Origin: Arthrobacter sp. MYb23
Lineage (GTDB): Bacteria; Actinomycetota; Actinomycetes; Actinomycetales; Micrococcaceae
Direction: 5' to 3'
DNA: 64,000 nucleotides
Assembly: GCF_002979775.1 (NCBI RefSeq)
Contig: NZ_PCPR01000004.1
Span: 186,001-250,000, forward strand
The notes under the pieces are model-generated. The model made no database searches. It was given only the letters and a program-made list of their open reading frames with translations, and had not been told where the DNA came from. A program made the translations under genes and the position numbers. Positions 34,126-43,401 of the stretch are shown here, one piece after another (positions within the stretch are counted from its first letter, which is position 1; every line of letters starts with the position of its first letter).

Positions 34126-34803
34126 TCAGGACCCGGCAATGATCGAAGCCCCCTGCTCCGGATCGAATTCCCGGACTTCCTCATCAATGACCAAACACGT
34201 GGAGGCCGTGGCGAGCAGCAGTTGCGGATCGTGGGTCACCAGCAGCACCGCGCCACCATCCCTGGCGTGCTCAGCAATGCGCTCACCGAGGGCAACGCGC
34301 ATCTGTGGATCCAGCCTCTGTTCCGGCTCATCGAGAATCAGGAGCGACGACGGGCGGATGAGTCCCGCTGCGAGCAACAGCCTGCGCCGCTGCCCGGAGG
34401 AGAGGGCATCCGGGATTGCATGGGACCTGACCATCAGCCCGAAGAATTCGAGTTCTTCTTCAACGCGCGCCTCGGGGTCATTTAGGGAGTGTCCCCGGGC
34501 GATCAAGAGCAGATGCTCCCGGACAGTGAGCGATGGGAAGAAGAGGTCGTCGTCGAAAACGGCGGAGACTTGCCTACGGAACGGCACGGCATCCGGATCG
34601 ATAAGGAGGCCGTGGACCTTCACGTCTCCGGCCAGGGCGGCCTGCCGTCCCGCGATGGTCCGGGCTACCGTGGACTTTCCGGCACCGTTGACGCCGACGA
34701 TTCCCAGGACCTCGCCCGCGTTTACCGTCGCAGATACTTCGCCGCACACGGGAGCTCCGGCATAGCCAACCACCAGGCCTTCGGCCTCCAAAACTGTCCC
34801 CAT
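34126..34803 (-). CDS. ABC transporter ATPase
   Basis: A 225-residue ATPase with GVNGAGKST (Walker A), ALSSGQRRRLLLAAGLIRP (signature), LLILDEPEQRLDPQ (Walker B) and VTHDPQ. The signature segment is SSGQRRR and not LSGGQ, which is common in ATPases of exporters with poorly conserved permeases. It is divergent from an IclR gene by 58 bases and overlaps functionally with the membrane protein that follows. Confidence 0.88.
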   Translation of the reverse strand: MGTVLEAEGLVVGYAGAPVCGEVSATVNAGEVLGIVGVNGAGKSTVARTIAGRQAALAGDVKVHGLLIDPDAVPFRRQVSAVFDDDLFFPSLTVREHLLLIARGHSLNDPEARVEEELEFFGLMVRSHAIPDALSSGQRRRLLLAAGLIRPSSLLILDEPEQRLDPQMRVALGERIAEHARDGGAVLLVTHDPQLLLATASTCLVIDEEVREFDPEQGASIIAGS

Positions 34804-34861
34804 GGTGCAACCCTACCGGCGGGATTGGCGCCACCCCGCTGCAGCGTTTAGCGTGAGTCCT

Positions 34862-35653
34862 ATGTCAGCATCCGATGCTTCCGCGAAGGCCAACGGCAAC
34901 CCGTTGCTTGTCCTGGGCAAGATCACGTCCATCCTGGATGCCTTTTCCTTGTCCGAGCCGGTGCTTCAGTTGGCCGATATCCGCGAGTTCACCGGCATGC
35001 CCACGTCCACGGTGCAGCGACTGGTCACCAACCTGACCTCTCAGGGCTTCCTGGACCGGGAAGGCGATGCTTACCGCATCGGCATGCGGATGGCTTATTG
35101 GGCGGCGCCTGCCACGCGGGGAATGGAGGTGGTGGACATCCTGAGCCCGCTGCTCAAGACCCTGCGGGACACCACTGGCGAGACTGCATGCTTCTTTAAG
35201 GCCGAGCAGCACTACCGGGTTTGCGTGGCCATGGCTGATACTCATCACGCACTCCGCCGCGAGATGCATCTGGGCAAGATTGTCCCTCTTCATGCCGGAT
35301 CAGCGGGCAGGGTTCTGCTCGCTTGGTCTCCGGAACTGATGGAAGCTGTCTTGAGGGATCCTTTGGAGTCCATCACGGACTACACCATCACCAGCTCCGA
35401 GGAACTTGAGGCCGCCGTAAAGAAGACCCATGCGGATGGGTTCGCGATCACTGTGGGCGAGAGGGAGGACGGGGCGTCCGGCCTATCTGCCCCTGTTTTT
35501 GACTCAGCCGCCGGCTTGGTGGGAGCTGTGACCATCAGCGGACCAACACTTCGGATGCCGCTGGAGACGTGTGAAGCCTGGGTGGAACCCCTTCTCGCTA
35601 TTGCTGAACACATGACCAGGCTCATCGGGGGCCGGTTTCCCGGCGAAAGCTGA
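34862..35653 (+). CDS. IclR-family transcriptional regulator
   Basis: A 263-residue regulator starting at ATG 34862. Helix-turn-helix: LQLADIREFTGMPTSTVQRLVTNLTSQGFLDREG. Effector domain: ETACFFKAEQHYRVCVAMADTHHALRREMHLGKIVPLHAGSAGRVLLAW and GFAITVGEREDGASGLSAPV. IclR proteins sense small acids. No catabolic operon is directly adjacent; the nearest candidate is the GntP/CaiB/HMGL operon 4-8 kb away. It is divergent from the ABC ATPase gene. Confidence 0.9.
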   Translation: MSASDASAKANGNPLLVLGKITSILDAFSLSEPVLQLADIREFTGMPTSTVQRLVTNLTSQGFLDREGDAYRIGMRMAYWAAPATRGMEVVDILSPLLKTLRDTTGETACFFKAEQHYRVCVAMADTHHALRREMHLGKIVPLHAGSAGRVLLAWSPELMEAVLRDPLESITDYTITSSEELEAAVKKTHADGFAITVGEREDGASGLSAPVFDSAAGLVGAVTISGPTLRMPLETCEAWVEPLLAIAEHMTRLIGGRFPGES

Positions 35654-35673
35654 TCCATAACCAAAGGGAGAGA

Positions 35674-36039
35674 ATGACGATGCCTGAGACACACCCAACT
35701 GTGGACGCGTACATCTCCGCCCAGCCTGAGGCCACTCAGCGGGTCCTCCACGAAATCCGCCGAACCATTCACGCTGCCGTGCCGGGTGCGGGGGAGATGA
35801 TCAGTTACGGCATTCCCACCATCACCATGGGCGGGCACTATGTGGTGTACTTCGCTGCCTGGGTGCACCACATTTCGGTCTATCCGGTCCCTCGCGGCGA
35901 TGAAGGTCTAGCCACGGAGCTGGCTCCTTACTTGTCAGGCAAGGGGACGCTGAAGTTTCCGCTGGCCAAGCCGATTCCCTACAGCCTGATCGCCAAAGTT
36001 GCTGCCCAACTCGCGGCTGAGAAAAAGATGGAGAACTGA
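35674..36039 (+). CDS. DUF1801 (YdhG-like) protein
   Basis: A 121-residue protein with VDAYISAQPEATQRVLHEIRRTIHAAVPGAGEMISYGIPTI, the DUF1801/YdhG pattern, and PLAKPIPYSLIAKVAA near the end. It follows AAAGGGAG. Its stop overlaps the methyltransferase start (TGATGA), so the two are co-translated. Function unknown. Confidence 0.87.
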   Translation: MTMPETHPTVDAYISAQPEATQRVLHEIRRTIHAAVPGAGEMISYGIPTITMGGHYVVYFAAWVHHISVYPVPRGDEGLATELAPYLSGKGTLKFPLAKPIPYSLIAKVAAQLAAEKKMEN

Positions 36040-36794
36040 TGAGGGACTTCGAAACCTTGGTGAACGAGGCCGCCGAAGCGGACGTGACAGGGTGGGGATT
36101 TGATTGGCTGGACGGGCGGGCCACCGAGGAACGTCCGCCGTGGGGATTCGCCACGTTGCTGGCCGGGCGCCTTGCTACCGTGCGGAGCGCACTGGATCTT
36201 GATACCGGTGGGGGAGAGGTACTTTCAGAGGCTGGCAAGTTCCCTGAGCGCATGGTGGCTACCGAGGGCTGGCCGCCCAACGCCCGGAGGGCTGCTGAGA
36301 GGCTCGGTCCCCGCGGGGTTGAAGTGGTTGAAGTAACCACTGATATGCCGTTGCCGTTCCCGGACCAGTCATTCGAATTGGTTACGGCCCGGCACCCCGT
36401 TCGGCCGGACTGGACCGAGATCCACCGTGTCTTGGCCCCGGGTGGGCACTATTTCGCCCAACATGTTGGCCCGGCGTCGGCGTTTGAACTCATTGAGCAT
36501 TTCCTCGGACCGCTGCCGGAACAGAGGAAGGGCCGTGATCCGCAGGCCGAGTCGGCCGCTGCGGAAGCTGCAGGCTTGACCGTCGTGGACCTTCGGACGG
36601 CCCGGTGCCGCATGGAGTTCTTCGACGTGGGCGCGGTGGTGTGGATTCTGCGTAAATGCGTGTGGTGGGTGCCCGACTTCTCCGTGGCGGCCTATCGTGA
36701 CAAACTCAAGGAGCTGGACGAGCACATGAGAGCTGGCCGCCCCTTCATCGCTCACTCCACCCGGCACCTGATTGACGCCCAGCGCAATGGGTAG
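36039..36794 (+). CDS. Class I SAM-dependent methyltransferase
   Basis: A 251-residue protein. Motif I is altered, LDLDTGGGEVLS in place of VLDlGcGtG, with motif II-like GVEVVEVTTDMPLPFPDQSFELVTARHPVRPDWTEIHRVLAPGGHYFAQ, the usual methyltransf_11 order. Residues 180-250 form a C-terminal extension. The substrate cannot be told. Co-translated with the DUF1801 gene before it. Confidence 0.82.
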   Translation: MRDFETLVNEAAEADVTGWGFDWLDGRATEERPPWGFATLLAGRLATVRSALDLDTGGGEVLSEAGKFPERMVATEGWPPNARRAAERLGPRGVEVVEVTTDMPLPFPDQSFELVTARHPVRPDWTEIHRVLAPGGHYFAQHVGPASAFELIEHFLGPLPEQRKGRDPQAESAAAEAAGLTVVDLRTARCRMEFFDVGAVVWILRKCVWWVPDFSVAAYRDKLKELDEHMRAGRPFIAHSTRHLIDAQRNG

Positions 36795-36826
36795 AAGTTA
36801 AACGGGCGCACCTAGGAGGAGCACGT

Positions 36827-37726
36827 ATGGATTCTGCACGGACCTTTGAGTCGATTGTCATCATCTTCAATCCCAACAGCACCGGGGACGCGCCTGAGTT
36901 GGCGCAGCAGCTGCACGACAAGCTGAGGGGGTTGCTCACGTATCAGCCCAAGATCACCCTCCAGCCCACTGAGCACGCCGGGCATGCGGTTGACCTGGCG
37001 CGGGAGGCGGCATCTGAAGGCGGCGACGTCCTGGTGGTTTCGGTGAGTGGCGATGGCGGCTACAACGAGGTGGTCAACGGTGTGATGCAGGCCGGAAACC
37101 CGCAGGCCGTCTGTGCAGTCAGGGCCGCCGGAAACGCCAATGACCACAGCCGGATCATTGGTACAAAGCCGTTGGAAGAGGCCATTGCGGACGGGCGGGT
37201 CCACAATATCGACCTCCTCCGTATTCACACGGGACAACAAGAGAACGAGCCCTTCGAGTACGCGCATTCCTACATCGGATTCGGACTCACTCCGGTGGTG
37301 GCCACCGAACTTGAAAAGGGCAGCAAGGGCGCTCTCAAGGAAATGGTCACCGTCATCCAGACGTTCTCCAAGTTCGAGCCCTTTGGCATCCGTATGGAGG
37401 ATGGGAAGCGCCGGAAGTTCGACAGCCTAGTCTTCGCCAACATCAATGAAATGGCCAAATACGCCACGTTGAGCGAAGCAGAGAATCACCCGTCGGATGG
37501 GAAGTTCGAGGTGATCGTTTTCCCGCACATGCCCAAATGGCGCACTCTCCTGACTGCGCTGAAGGCAACTACGCAAGGGTTGGGCGATCAGCCGAGCGTG
37601 ACCAGCTACGAATTCACAACCCTCAAGCCGCTCCCGTACCAAATCGACGGTGAAGTAAAGAGCGTGGAGGCCAACGTCAAGGTGAAAGTGGAGTGCGCTC
37701 CCCAGGCTTTGGCTACTCTCGGCTAG
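36827..37726 (+). CDS. Diacylglycerol/lipid kinase-like protein
   Basis: A 299-residue DAGK-catalytic-domain protein. It has IIFNPNSTGDAP at the N-terminus, the ATP-site region VVSVSGDGGYNEVVNGVM with GDGG in place of the usual GDGT, and RAAGNANDHSRIIGT where the family has GTgND(f). The C-terminal beta-sandwich includes QIDGEVKSVEAN. The start follows AGGAGGA. It probably phosphorylates a lipid or polyprenol; the altered GDGT region leaves some doubt about activity. Confidence 0.82.
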   Translation: MDSARTFESIVIIFNPNSTGDAPELAQQLHDKLRGLLTYQPKITLQPTEHAGHAVDLAREAASEGGDVLVVSVSGDGGYNEVVNGVMQAGNPQAVCAVRAAGNANDHSRIIGTKPLEEAIADGRVHNIDLLRIHTGQQENEPFEYAHSYIGFGLTPVVATELEKGSKGALKEMVTVIQTFSKFEPFGIRMEDGKRRKFDSLVFANINEMAKYATLSEAENHPSDGKFEVIVFPHMPKWRTLLTALKATTQGLGDQPSVTSYEFTTLKPLPYQIDGEVKSVEANVKVKVECAPQALATLG

Positions 37727-37732
37727 ACGCGT

Positions 37733-38647
37733 CTATCCTGCCGGGGCGCAGGCGGCGGTGACGAAGTCGTAGATCCGGCCGCGCAGGTCATTGGACGCCG
37801 CAATCTTCAGCAAGCCCTTCCGGTCACCGATCACGACCCTCAGCGGCAAGAGTGTCCCCACCTTGTCTTCAGCAACAGCATGAGGATCGCAACGGGCCGG
37901 GCGGATGGTCAGCGGGAGTTCCTGTTGGGCCGCGCCCACGGTTACGTTTACGGGCCAGGGAGCTGCGGAGGATTGGGCCAGCAGCGTGGTCTCCTCGAAT
38001 GACTCGATAGTGAGGCTTGGCACGTCACTTCCCGGCGTGGCTGGGCTGATGACAAGGCGCACGACGGCGGTGCGGCCGTCCGCGGCCACCTCAAGTACGG
38101 GGTCCAAGACCATGGTTGCGATGGCTGCTGCTTCCGACGCGATGCACAGCTCGCTGGCGTTCCTGGGCAGGACGCCGAAGGGATCTGAGGCGCTGGTGTT
38201 CTCCTCCACAGGGGCCGTGTCCGCTGCCGAGTAATTGATCCTGACGCTGAGTTCCGTGGACTCGTCCGTGGATGCTTCACAGTTAGCCGCAGGCAAAGCA
38301 GCAGGCAGGCTTTTGGGCTGACGGGGCGGCAACTCAAGGCCGCCCCCTGATGATTCCCAGGAGATGTCACCTTCAAACAGCCTGGATTGCAGCCGCGCAC
38401 TGGTCACGGTCAGTGGTGAATCCGTGGTGTTGGTGAGCTGTAGTTGGATGGCTTGCTTGCCGTATTGATCCCGGGATTGGTTGACCTCCACTGTGATGGG
38501 TCCAGGGCTTCCACTGGCGGTCGTCGAGTGGATACCGCCGGAGCTGCCGGAGCTGCCGGAGCCGCCGGAGTCGCAGGCAACCGCAAGCGGCAGCGTCACA
38601 GCGACGACCATGCCCACCGCACAACAACGCCCCCGCCGGCTCATCAT
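37733..38647 (-). CDS. Secreted lipoprotein of unknown function
   Basis: A 304-residue lipoprotein. The signal peptide MMSRRGRCCAVGMVVAVTLPLAVAC ends in a lipobox (Cys at residue 25); a Gly/Ser-rich linker follows and then a beta-rich domain with no family I recognise. The frame opens 136 codons earlier, but that part lies in antisense to the DUF4287 gene and has no signal peptide, so ATG 38647 is used. It converges with the lipid-kinase gene by six bases. Confidence 0.75.
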   Translation of the reverse strand: MMSRRGRCCAVGMVVAVTLPLAVACDSGGSGSSGSSGGIHSTTASGSPGPITVEVNQSRDQYGKQAIQLQLTNTTDSPLTVTSARLQSRLFEGDISWESSGGGLELPPRQPKSLPAALPAANCEASTDESTELSVRINYSAADTAPVEENTSASDPFGVLPRNASELCIASEAAAIATMVLDPVLEVAADGRTAVVRLVISPATPGSDVPSLTIESFEETTLLAQSSAAPWPVNVTVGAAQQELPLTIRPARCDPHAVAEDKVGTLLPLRVVIGDRKGLLKIAASNDLRGRIYDFVTAACAPAG

Positions 38648-38764
38648 GCGATCAGTGTAGGGCTCACCTCCCTCATGGGGCACGAGTTGGTGCTCTCGGG
38701 CCGATAGGATGTCCGCACGTACTAAGAATTCCGCCCGTTGAAGCACAGACGAAAGGCGACACCG

Positions 38765-39058
38765 ATGTCGTTCCAGGCTTACCTTGATGCCATTGAAGAC
38801 AAAACCGGGCTTACCCCGCGGCAACTGGTTGAAATTGCGGAAACCAAGGGATTCAAGGACCCTGCGGTGAAAGCCGGGACCATTCTTGAATGGCTCAAAT
38901 CTGACTATGATCTTGGCCGTGGCCACGGAATGGCGTTGGTGCACGTCATCAAGAAGGGCCCAAAAATCGACACCAAGCATGTGGGGTCGGACGGAACCCA
39001 CCGCGATGAGTCGGACATGCTGTGGCTGGACGGCAAGGACAGCAAGCCAACTCACTGA
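38765..39058 (+). CDS. DUF4287 domain protein
   Basis: A 97-residue protein, MSFQAYLDAIEDKTGLTPRQLVE...FKDPAVKAGTILEWLKSDYDLGRGHGMALVHVIKKGP, which is the DUF4287 pattern. ATG 38765 is preceded by GAAAGG. Small proteins of this type often accompany DUF1801 or SRPBCC genes, and an SRPBCC gene follows. Function unknown. Confidence 0.88.
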   Translation: MSFQAYLDAIEDKTGLTPRQLVEIAETKGFKDPAVKAGTILEWLKSDYDLGRGHGMALVHVIKKGPKIDTKHVGSDGTHRDESDMLWLDGKDSKPTH

Positions 39059-39079
39059 TGAGATGGTGGCAGGGTAACA

Positions 39080-39093
39080 CTAAGCATGCTTAG
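39080..39093. promoter_or_regulatory. Perfect 14-bp palindrome before the SRPBCC gene
   Basis: CTAAGCATGCTTAG (39080-39093) lies 45 bases before the SRPBCC start, in a promoter position. The AGCATGCT core resembles MarR-type operators. The regulator is not adjacent. Confidence 0.45.
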
Positions 39094-39137
39094 CTTAGGG
39101 TCAAGCCATTCCTGTTGTGCACGCAGAGAGGAACGCC

Positions 39138-39587
39138 ATGGCCACCGTGACGCAGCTGTTCACGTCCCCTGCCGCTGACATCTGGAAGGTCATCGAGGAC
39201 GGATGGCTCTATTCCGGCTGGGTGGTGGGGGCCTCAAGGATCCGCGCCGTGGACGAGCAGTGGCCACAAGTTGGTGCGACGTTGCACCATTCCGTAGGCT
39301 CTTGGCCCTTCCTTATTGATGACAGCAGCCGCGTGACAAGCATGGAACCCGGCCACAAGCTGGAACTCCTTGCGAGGGGCTGGCCACTGGGCGAGGCCAG
39401 GGTGCTGATCACGCTGGAAGACCTCGGCGGCTCCCAATGCCGTGTCTCCATTGCAGAGGACGCTGTGCGTGGACCGGGAAAAATCGTGCCCAAGGCCATG
39501 CGGGATCCCATCATTTCCGTCCGAAACCGCGAGACCCTGAGACGGCTGGAACTCATGGCCGCGGGCGGAGCCGGCCGCAAGAACTAA
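39138..39587 (+). CDS. SRPBCC family protein (polyketide cyclase-like)
   Basis: A 149-residue START-like fold: MATVTQLFTSPAADIWKVIEDGWLYSGWVVGASRIRAVDEQWPQVGATLHHSVG and the ending VRNRETLRRLELMA. ATG 39138 follows GAGAGGAA. These proteins bind hydrophobic ligands. It overlaps the convergent HMG-CoA-lyase gene by four bases. Confidence 0.85.
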   Translation: MATVTQLFTSPAADIWKVIEDGWLYSGWVVGASRIRAVDEQWPQVGATLHHSVGSWPFLIDDSSRVTSMEPGHKLELLARGWPLGEARVLITLEDLGGSQCRVSIAEDAVRGPGKIVPKAMRDPIISVRNRETLRRLELMAAGGAGRKN

Positions 39588-40585
39588 GTGGTGGACTGGC
39601 CGGTCGCGATTCCCCGGCCAGGGGCCGGCCCGGCACTAGGCGGGATGACCCAGTCAAAAGCCTCAGCCTTGGAACGCGCTCCCTGGGCTGCCTTGGAACG
39701 GTTCGGCTCACCCAGTTCCGCCAACAACTTCTCAGAAAGGGCCACGAGTTCGCCAAAGACATCCGGGGTGAGCCAGTGGGGGCGGGTTGCGAAGAGGATG
39801 TCTTCGGTGGAGGTGTTGCCGCTGGCGCCGGGTGCGAACGGGCAGCCGCCCAGTCCACCGAGGGCTCCGTCCACCATGGCAGCGCCGGCCTGGATGGCGG
39901 CCAGTGTATTGGCCACTCCCAAACCCCAGGTGTCGTGACCGTGGTACACAATCCGACGGGAAGGGGACTCATCCCGCACGCGGGTGATCAGGCGGGATAC
40001 CTGCGCGGGAACTGCCTGTCCAAGGGTGTCGCAGATGACGATGTCCGTGGTGCCTTCGGCGCGTGGATCGTTGGCGATGGAGAGGATGCGCTCCTCGGGA
40101 ACGTAACCCTCAAAGGGGCAGGTGAAGGAAGTGGCAATGCACAGCTGGATGTGGCCATTCACTGCGCGGGTGTACTCGATGGCCTCGGGCAAAGCGGCCA
40201 GGCTCTGGTCAGTGGTGCGCCCTATATTTGCCTTGTTATGTGAATCCGAGGCGGACAGGCAGTACTGGAAATTCCGTGCACCAGCGGCAGACGCTTTGGC
40301 TACGTGTCCGGGTGTTGCCACCCAGATCCAACATTTCTCCAGTTCCTCGGGGGTGAGGGCCTGGACCACTTCCAGTGTGTTGGCCATGGTGGGGACCAAA
40401 TCTGCGCGGGCCATGGAACCCAGCTCGATTGCTGGCACTCCCAAGCGAAGCAGCTCGCGGACGGTCTCGATCTTCTGGTCGGCAGGCAGGAGTTTGCCGG
40501 TGAGCTGGAGTCCATCGCGTAGCGTGACGTCTCTGAGGATGACGTTGCCCAGTGTGGTGGCCAAGGGGCTTTCGAAGCGGTTCAT
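39584..40585 (-). CDS. HMG-CoA lyase-family enzyme
   Basis: A 333-residue HMGL-like TIM-barrel lyase. RDVTLRDGLQLTGK is the catalytic Arg/Asp loop, VYHGHDTWGLGVAN supplies metal ligands, and GALGGLGGCPFAPGASGNTSTED holds the mobile catalytic Cys of true HMG-CoA lyases. It cleaves (S)-HMG-CoA, or a close relative such as citramalyl-CoA, to acetoacetate or pyruvate plus acetyl-CoA. Its start overlaps the CaiB gene by four bases, so both are in one transcript with the GntP transporter. Confidence 0.88.
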   Translation of the reverse strand: MNRFESPLATTLGNVILRDVTLRDGLQLTGKLLPADQKIETVRELLRLGVPAIELGSMARADLVPTMANTLEVVQALTPEELEKCWIWVATPGHVAKASAAGARNFQYCLSASDSHNKANIGRTTDQSLAALPEAIEYTRAVNGHIQLCIATSFTCPFEGYVPEERILSIANDPRAEGTTDIVICDTLGQAVPAQVSRLITRVRDESPSRRIVYHGHDTWGLGVANTLAAIQAGAAMVDGALGGLGGCPFAPGASGNTSTEDILFATRPHWLTPDVFGELVALSEKLLAELGEPNRSKAAQGARSKAEAFDWVIPPSAGPAPGRGIATGQSTT

Positions 40586-41832
40586 GGTCGGAGAGCCTCC
40601 TCGCGGCCGGAAGCCGCATTGATCTGTGCGGGGTCCATGTTCAGGAGTCCGCCAAGGATTTCTTGGGTGTTTTCGCCCAGGTCCGGGCCCAGGTTCCTTA
40701 TGGGCAGTGACTGGTTACCGATCACGGGAACAATGCCTGGGAAGCCCACGCCGGGAAGGATTTCCTCACCGGTGGAAACGTCGAACTTCTGGATCATGTT
40801 GCGGGCGGCGTACTGGCTGTCCGTGCTGATGTCGGCAGCCGTGTAGATGGGACCTGCGGGGACGCCGGCGGCTTCCAGGGCCGCGAGGGCTTCGGCGCCG
40901 GAGAGGGTGGCTGCCCAGTCGCCGATTGCCTGATCCAGTTCTTCGCGCTGCGCCCAGCGCCCGGCATTTGATTGCAAGGATGGATCTTCGGCGAGGTCCG
41001 GGCGCCCGATGGTCTGCATGTACCGCTGGTAGATCGAGTCGCCGTTTCCGGCCACCACAATGCTCGCGCCATCCTTGCACACGTACGCGTTGGAAGGGGC
41101 GATGCCCTCCATGCGGCCACCCACGCGCTGCCGGTCCACGCCGTATGCCTGATAGTCCGGGATGAGCGATTCCATCATGGAGAACATGGCCTCATTAAGC
41201 GCGACGTCGATGATGCGCTCAGTGAGCGGAACCGCGCCGGCCGAGTCCCGTCGTCGTGCTTCACGCTGGTAGAGGCTCATCATGGAACCGAAAGCGGCAT
41301 AGAGGCCCGCGATCGAGTCTCCAATCGAGACGCCAACACGGACGGGAGCGCGGTCCGGGTCGCCCACCAGGTTGCGGAAACCGCCGTACGCTTCGGCGAC
41401 GGCGGCGAAACCGGGCCGCTCCGACAGCGGGCCTGTCTGCCCGAAGGCAGAAATACGCGTGACGATCAGATCGGGGTTGGCCTCGTTGAGGACTTCCGGG
41501 CCCAAACCCCACTTTTCCAGGGTGCCCGGGCGGAAGTTCTCCAGGAGGATGTCGCACTTGGCAACGAGCTCCAGCACTGCCTGCTTGCCCGCGTCCGTGC
41601 GCAGATCCAGGACCACGGACTTCTTATTGCGGTTCAACGTGCGGTACAGCATGGACGTGTTGCCCTTATGCAGGCGCCAGTTGCGCAGTTCGTCGCCGGT
41701 CCCGGGACGTTCCACCTTGATGACTTCAGCTCCGAAGTCGGCCAGCAGCCTGCCTGCCGTGGGCGCGGCGATGTAGTTGCCGAGTTCCAGGACCCGGACG
41801 CCGTCCAGAGGGGCAATTATTTGGTGTGTCAT
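40582..41832 (-). CDS. CaiB/BaiF (class III) CoA-transferase
   Basis: A 416-residue family III CoA-transferase: LDGVRVLELGNYIAAPTAGRLLADFGAEVIKVERPGTGD, NRNKKSVVLDLR and ENFRPGTLEKWGLG are the standard motifs. The catalytic Asp is expected in the GDSIAGLYAAFG region. In the operon it would activate a carboxylic acid to its CoA ester, which the adjacent HMG-CoA lyase then cleaves. Human SUGCT, of the same family, does this for glutarate and HMG. Confidence 0.9.
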   Translation of the reverse strand: MTHQIIAPLDGVRVLELGNYIAAPTAGRLLADFGAEVIKVERPGTGDELRNWRLHKGNTSMLYRTLNRNKKSVVLDLRTDAGKQAVLELVAKCDILLENFRPGTLEKWGLGPEVLNEANPDLIVTRISAFGQTGPLSERPGFAAVAEAYGGFRNLVGDPDRAPVRVGVSIGDSIAGLYAAFGSMMSLYQREARRRDSAGAVPLTERIIDVALNEAMFSMMESLIPDYQAYGVDRQRVGGRMEGIAPSNAYVCKDGASIVVAGNGDSIYQRYMQTIGRPDLAEDPSLQSNAGRWAQREELDQAIGDWAATLSGAEALAALEAAGVPAGPIYTAADISTDSQYAARNMIQKFDVSTGEEILPGVGFPGIVPVIGNQSLPIRNLGPDLGENTQEILGGLLNMDPAQINAASGREEALRP

Positions 41833-41875
41833 GGTCTTCTTTCCTGCGTGGTGGGTAGGCGGTTGGCGGGGCCGG

Positions 41876-43318
41876 TCAGAACAACAGGCTCATGGGCAGG
41901 ATCAGCAGGATCGCCACCACGGAGGCTACGGACACTCCCACCGTGACCGATTTGAGTGCACCTCTCACACTCTGGCCCAAAAGTGACTGCAGGAGCCAGA
42001 ACGTGTTGCTGGTGACGTGAACCATGAAGAGCGATCCGGCGCCGGCGGCGAGGGCCAGCAGCACCGGATCCAATCCGATGGCCGGTGCGATGGGGGCCAG
42101 CAGACCAGCCGCAGTTATGGCGGACAGGGTGACGGACCCGACGGCGATGTGCAGGACGGCCGCGATGGCCCAGACCACCAGCAATGGAGCAACCGTGCTT
42201 GCGGAGAAGAAGCCTCCCAGGATGTCGCCCAAGCCTGCGGCCGCAACTGTTGCGGCAAGCGATCCACCGACGCCGGTGAGGATCAGGATTTGACCGCTCT
42301 CCTTGAATCCGACCGCAATGGCCTCCTCAACCTTCTTCTGTCCGATGGCGGCGCGGGTCACCAGGCAAGTGCCGATAAGGCCGATCAGCAGGGCAATCAC
42401 GGGCTCGCCCAACAGCTGGAGCCAGGGGAGTTCGATTTCCAGGATTTCCAGGATTGCACCGGCTCCGATGAGGAGCAGGGAGGTCAGCAGCGGTGCGAAC
42501 AGCAGGATCAGCGGGGCTTCTTTCCGTTCGCGTTCGACGACGGCAACGGTACTGCCGGACGGTTGGGCGCTGGATGCTGCCTCACCCGGCTTTTCCGTTA
42601 CCGCAGGCGCCACGGGTGCCTGGCCGCCGTTGGCTGCTTCTTCGCCCTCGCTGTCCTCCTCCGCCACGAACGTATGGTCCTCGTCCTTGGCTTCGTTCCA
42701 GAATCCGCGGCGGAACAAGAACGTCATGATGGCGATGGAAATGATGATGGTTGGAATGACCAGGAGCAAGCCGAACAGGAGCATCTTGCCGAGTGGCACG
42801 TTCAAGAGGCCTGCCAGCGCGAGTGAGGCGACGCCGGGTACCGTGAAGACGATGCCGCATTCCAAGGCGATGGCCATGGCCGTGGCCATGCGTGCCGTGC
42901 CAAGCTTGCCGATTTTTGGTGCCAACTTGCGGGCTAGCGGCGCTGAGATGACCAGCAGGACGTCCAGGAAGATTGACTGCAACACCGTCCCGATCGCCAG
43001 GCCCATGGTGTAGGGGAGTCGCTTGGGGCCGAAGGTCTTGAGGAGATGCTCCACGAGCCGGCGGATCGCGCCGCTCTGGTTGAGGATGGAGCCCATCAGG
43101 ACGCCGAACGCGATGAGCAGGCCTACATCCACCATGATCTCGCCGAATCCACCGGTGATGGTTTTGACGGTCTTTTCAACACCGAGACCCACCGCCAGGC
43201 CGAGGTAAACAGAGGCGAGGATCAGGGATATCACCGGGTTGACCCGGAAGCGGACGATCAACAGAACAGCGGCCAGAACCGCGACAGCTGTGTTGATCAG
43301 AACAGCAATGTCTGACAT
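41876..43318 (-). CDS. GntP-family permease
   Basis: A 480-residue transporter with about 12-14 helices. It shows VNPVISLILASVYLGLAVG at the start and ECGIVFTVPG, IGTVLQSIFLDVLLVISAPLAR and VGSVTLSAITAAGLLAPI, the GntP core motifs. A hydrophilic, acidic insert of about 65 residues (WNEAKDEDHTF to EREEA region) splits the two halves. GntP proteins import gluconate and related hydroxy acids with protons. Here it heads a CaiB/HMGL operon, so it most likely imports an organic acid. An alternative ATG at 43396 is possible. Confidence 0.88.
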   Translation of the reverse strand: MSDIAVLINTAVAVLAAVLLIVRFRVNPVISLILASVYLGLAVGLGVEKTVKTITGGFGEIMVDVGLLIAFGVLMGSILNQSGAIRRLVEHLLKTFGPKRLPYTMGLAIGTVLQSIFLDVLLVISAPLARKLAPKIGKLGTARMATAMAIALECGIVFTVPGVASLALAGLLNVPLGKMLLFGLLLVIPTIIISIAIMTFLFRRGFWNEAKDEDHTFVAEEDSEGEEAANGGQAPVAPAVTEKPGEAASSAQPSGSTVAVVERERKEAPLILLFAPLLTSLLLIGAGAILEILEIELPWLQLLGEPVIALLIGLIGTCLVTRAAIGQKKVEEAIAVGFKESGQILILTGVGGSLAATVAAAGLGDILGGFFSASTVAPLLVVWAIAAVLHIAVGSVTLSAITAAGLLAPIAPAIGLDPVLLALAAGAGSLFMVHVTSNTFWLLQSLLGQSVRGALKSVTVGVSVASVVAILLILPMSLLF

Positions 43319-43401
43319 GGGGAAATCCGATCGTTGGGCCTTCCGCACTGAAGGCTGGAATCTGATGCGCACCGTGAGGCGGGCCACATCACTCATCCCA
43401 T

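Noticed and set aside
38648..39055. Upstream extension of the secreted lipoprotein gene by 136 codons
   Set aside because: This part lies antisense to the DUF4287 gene, and the signal peptide with lipobox begins only at 38647.
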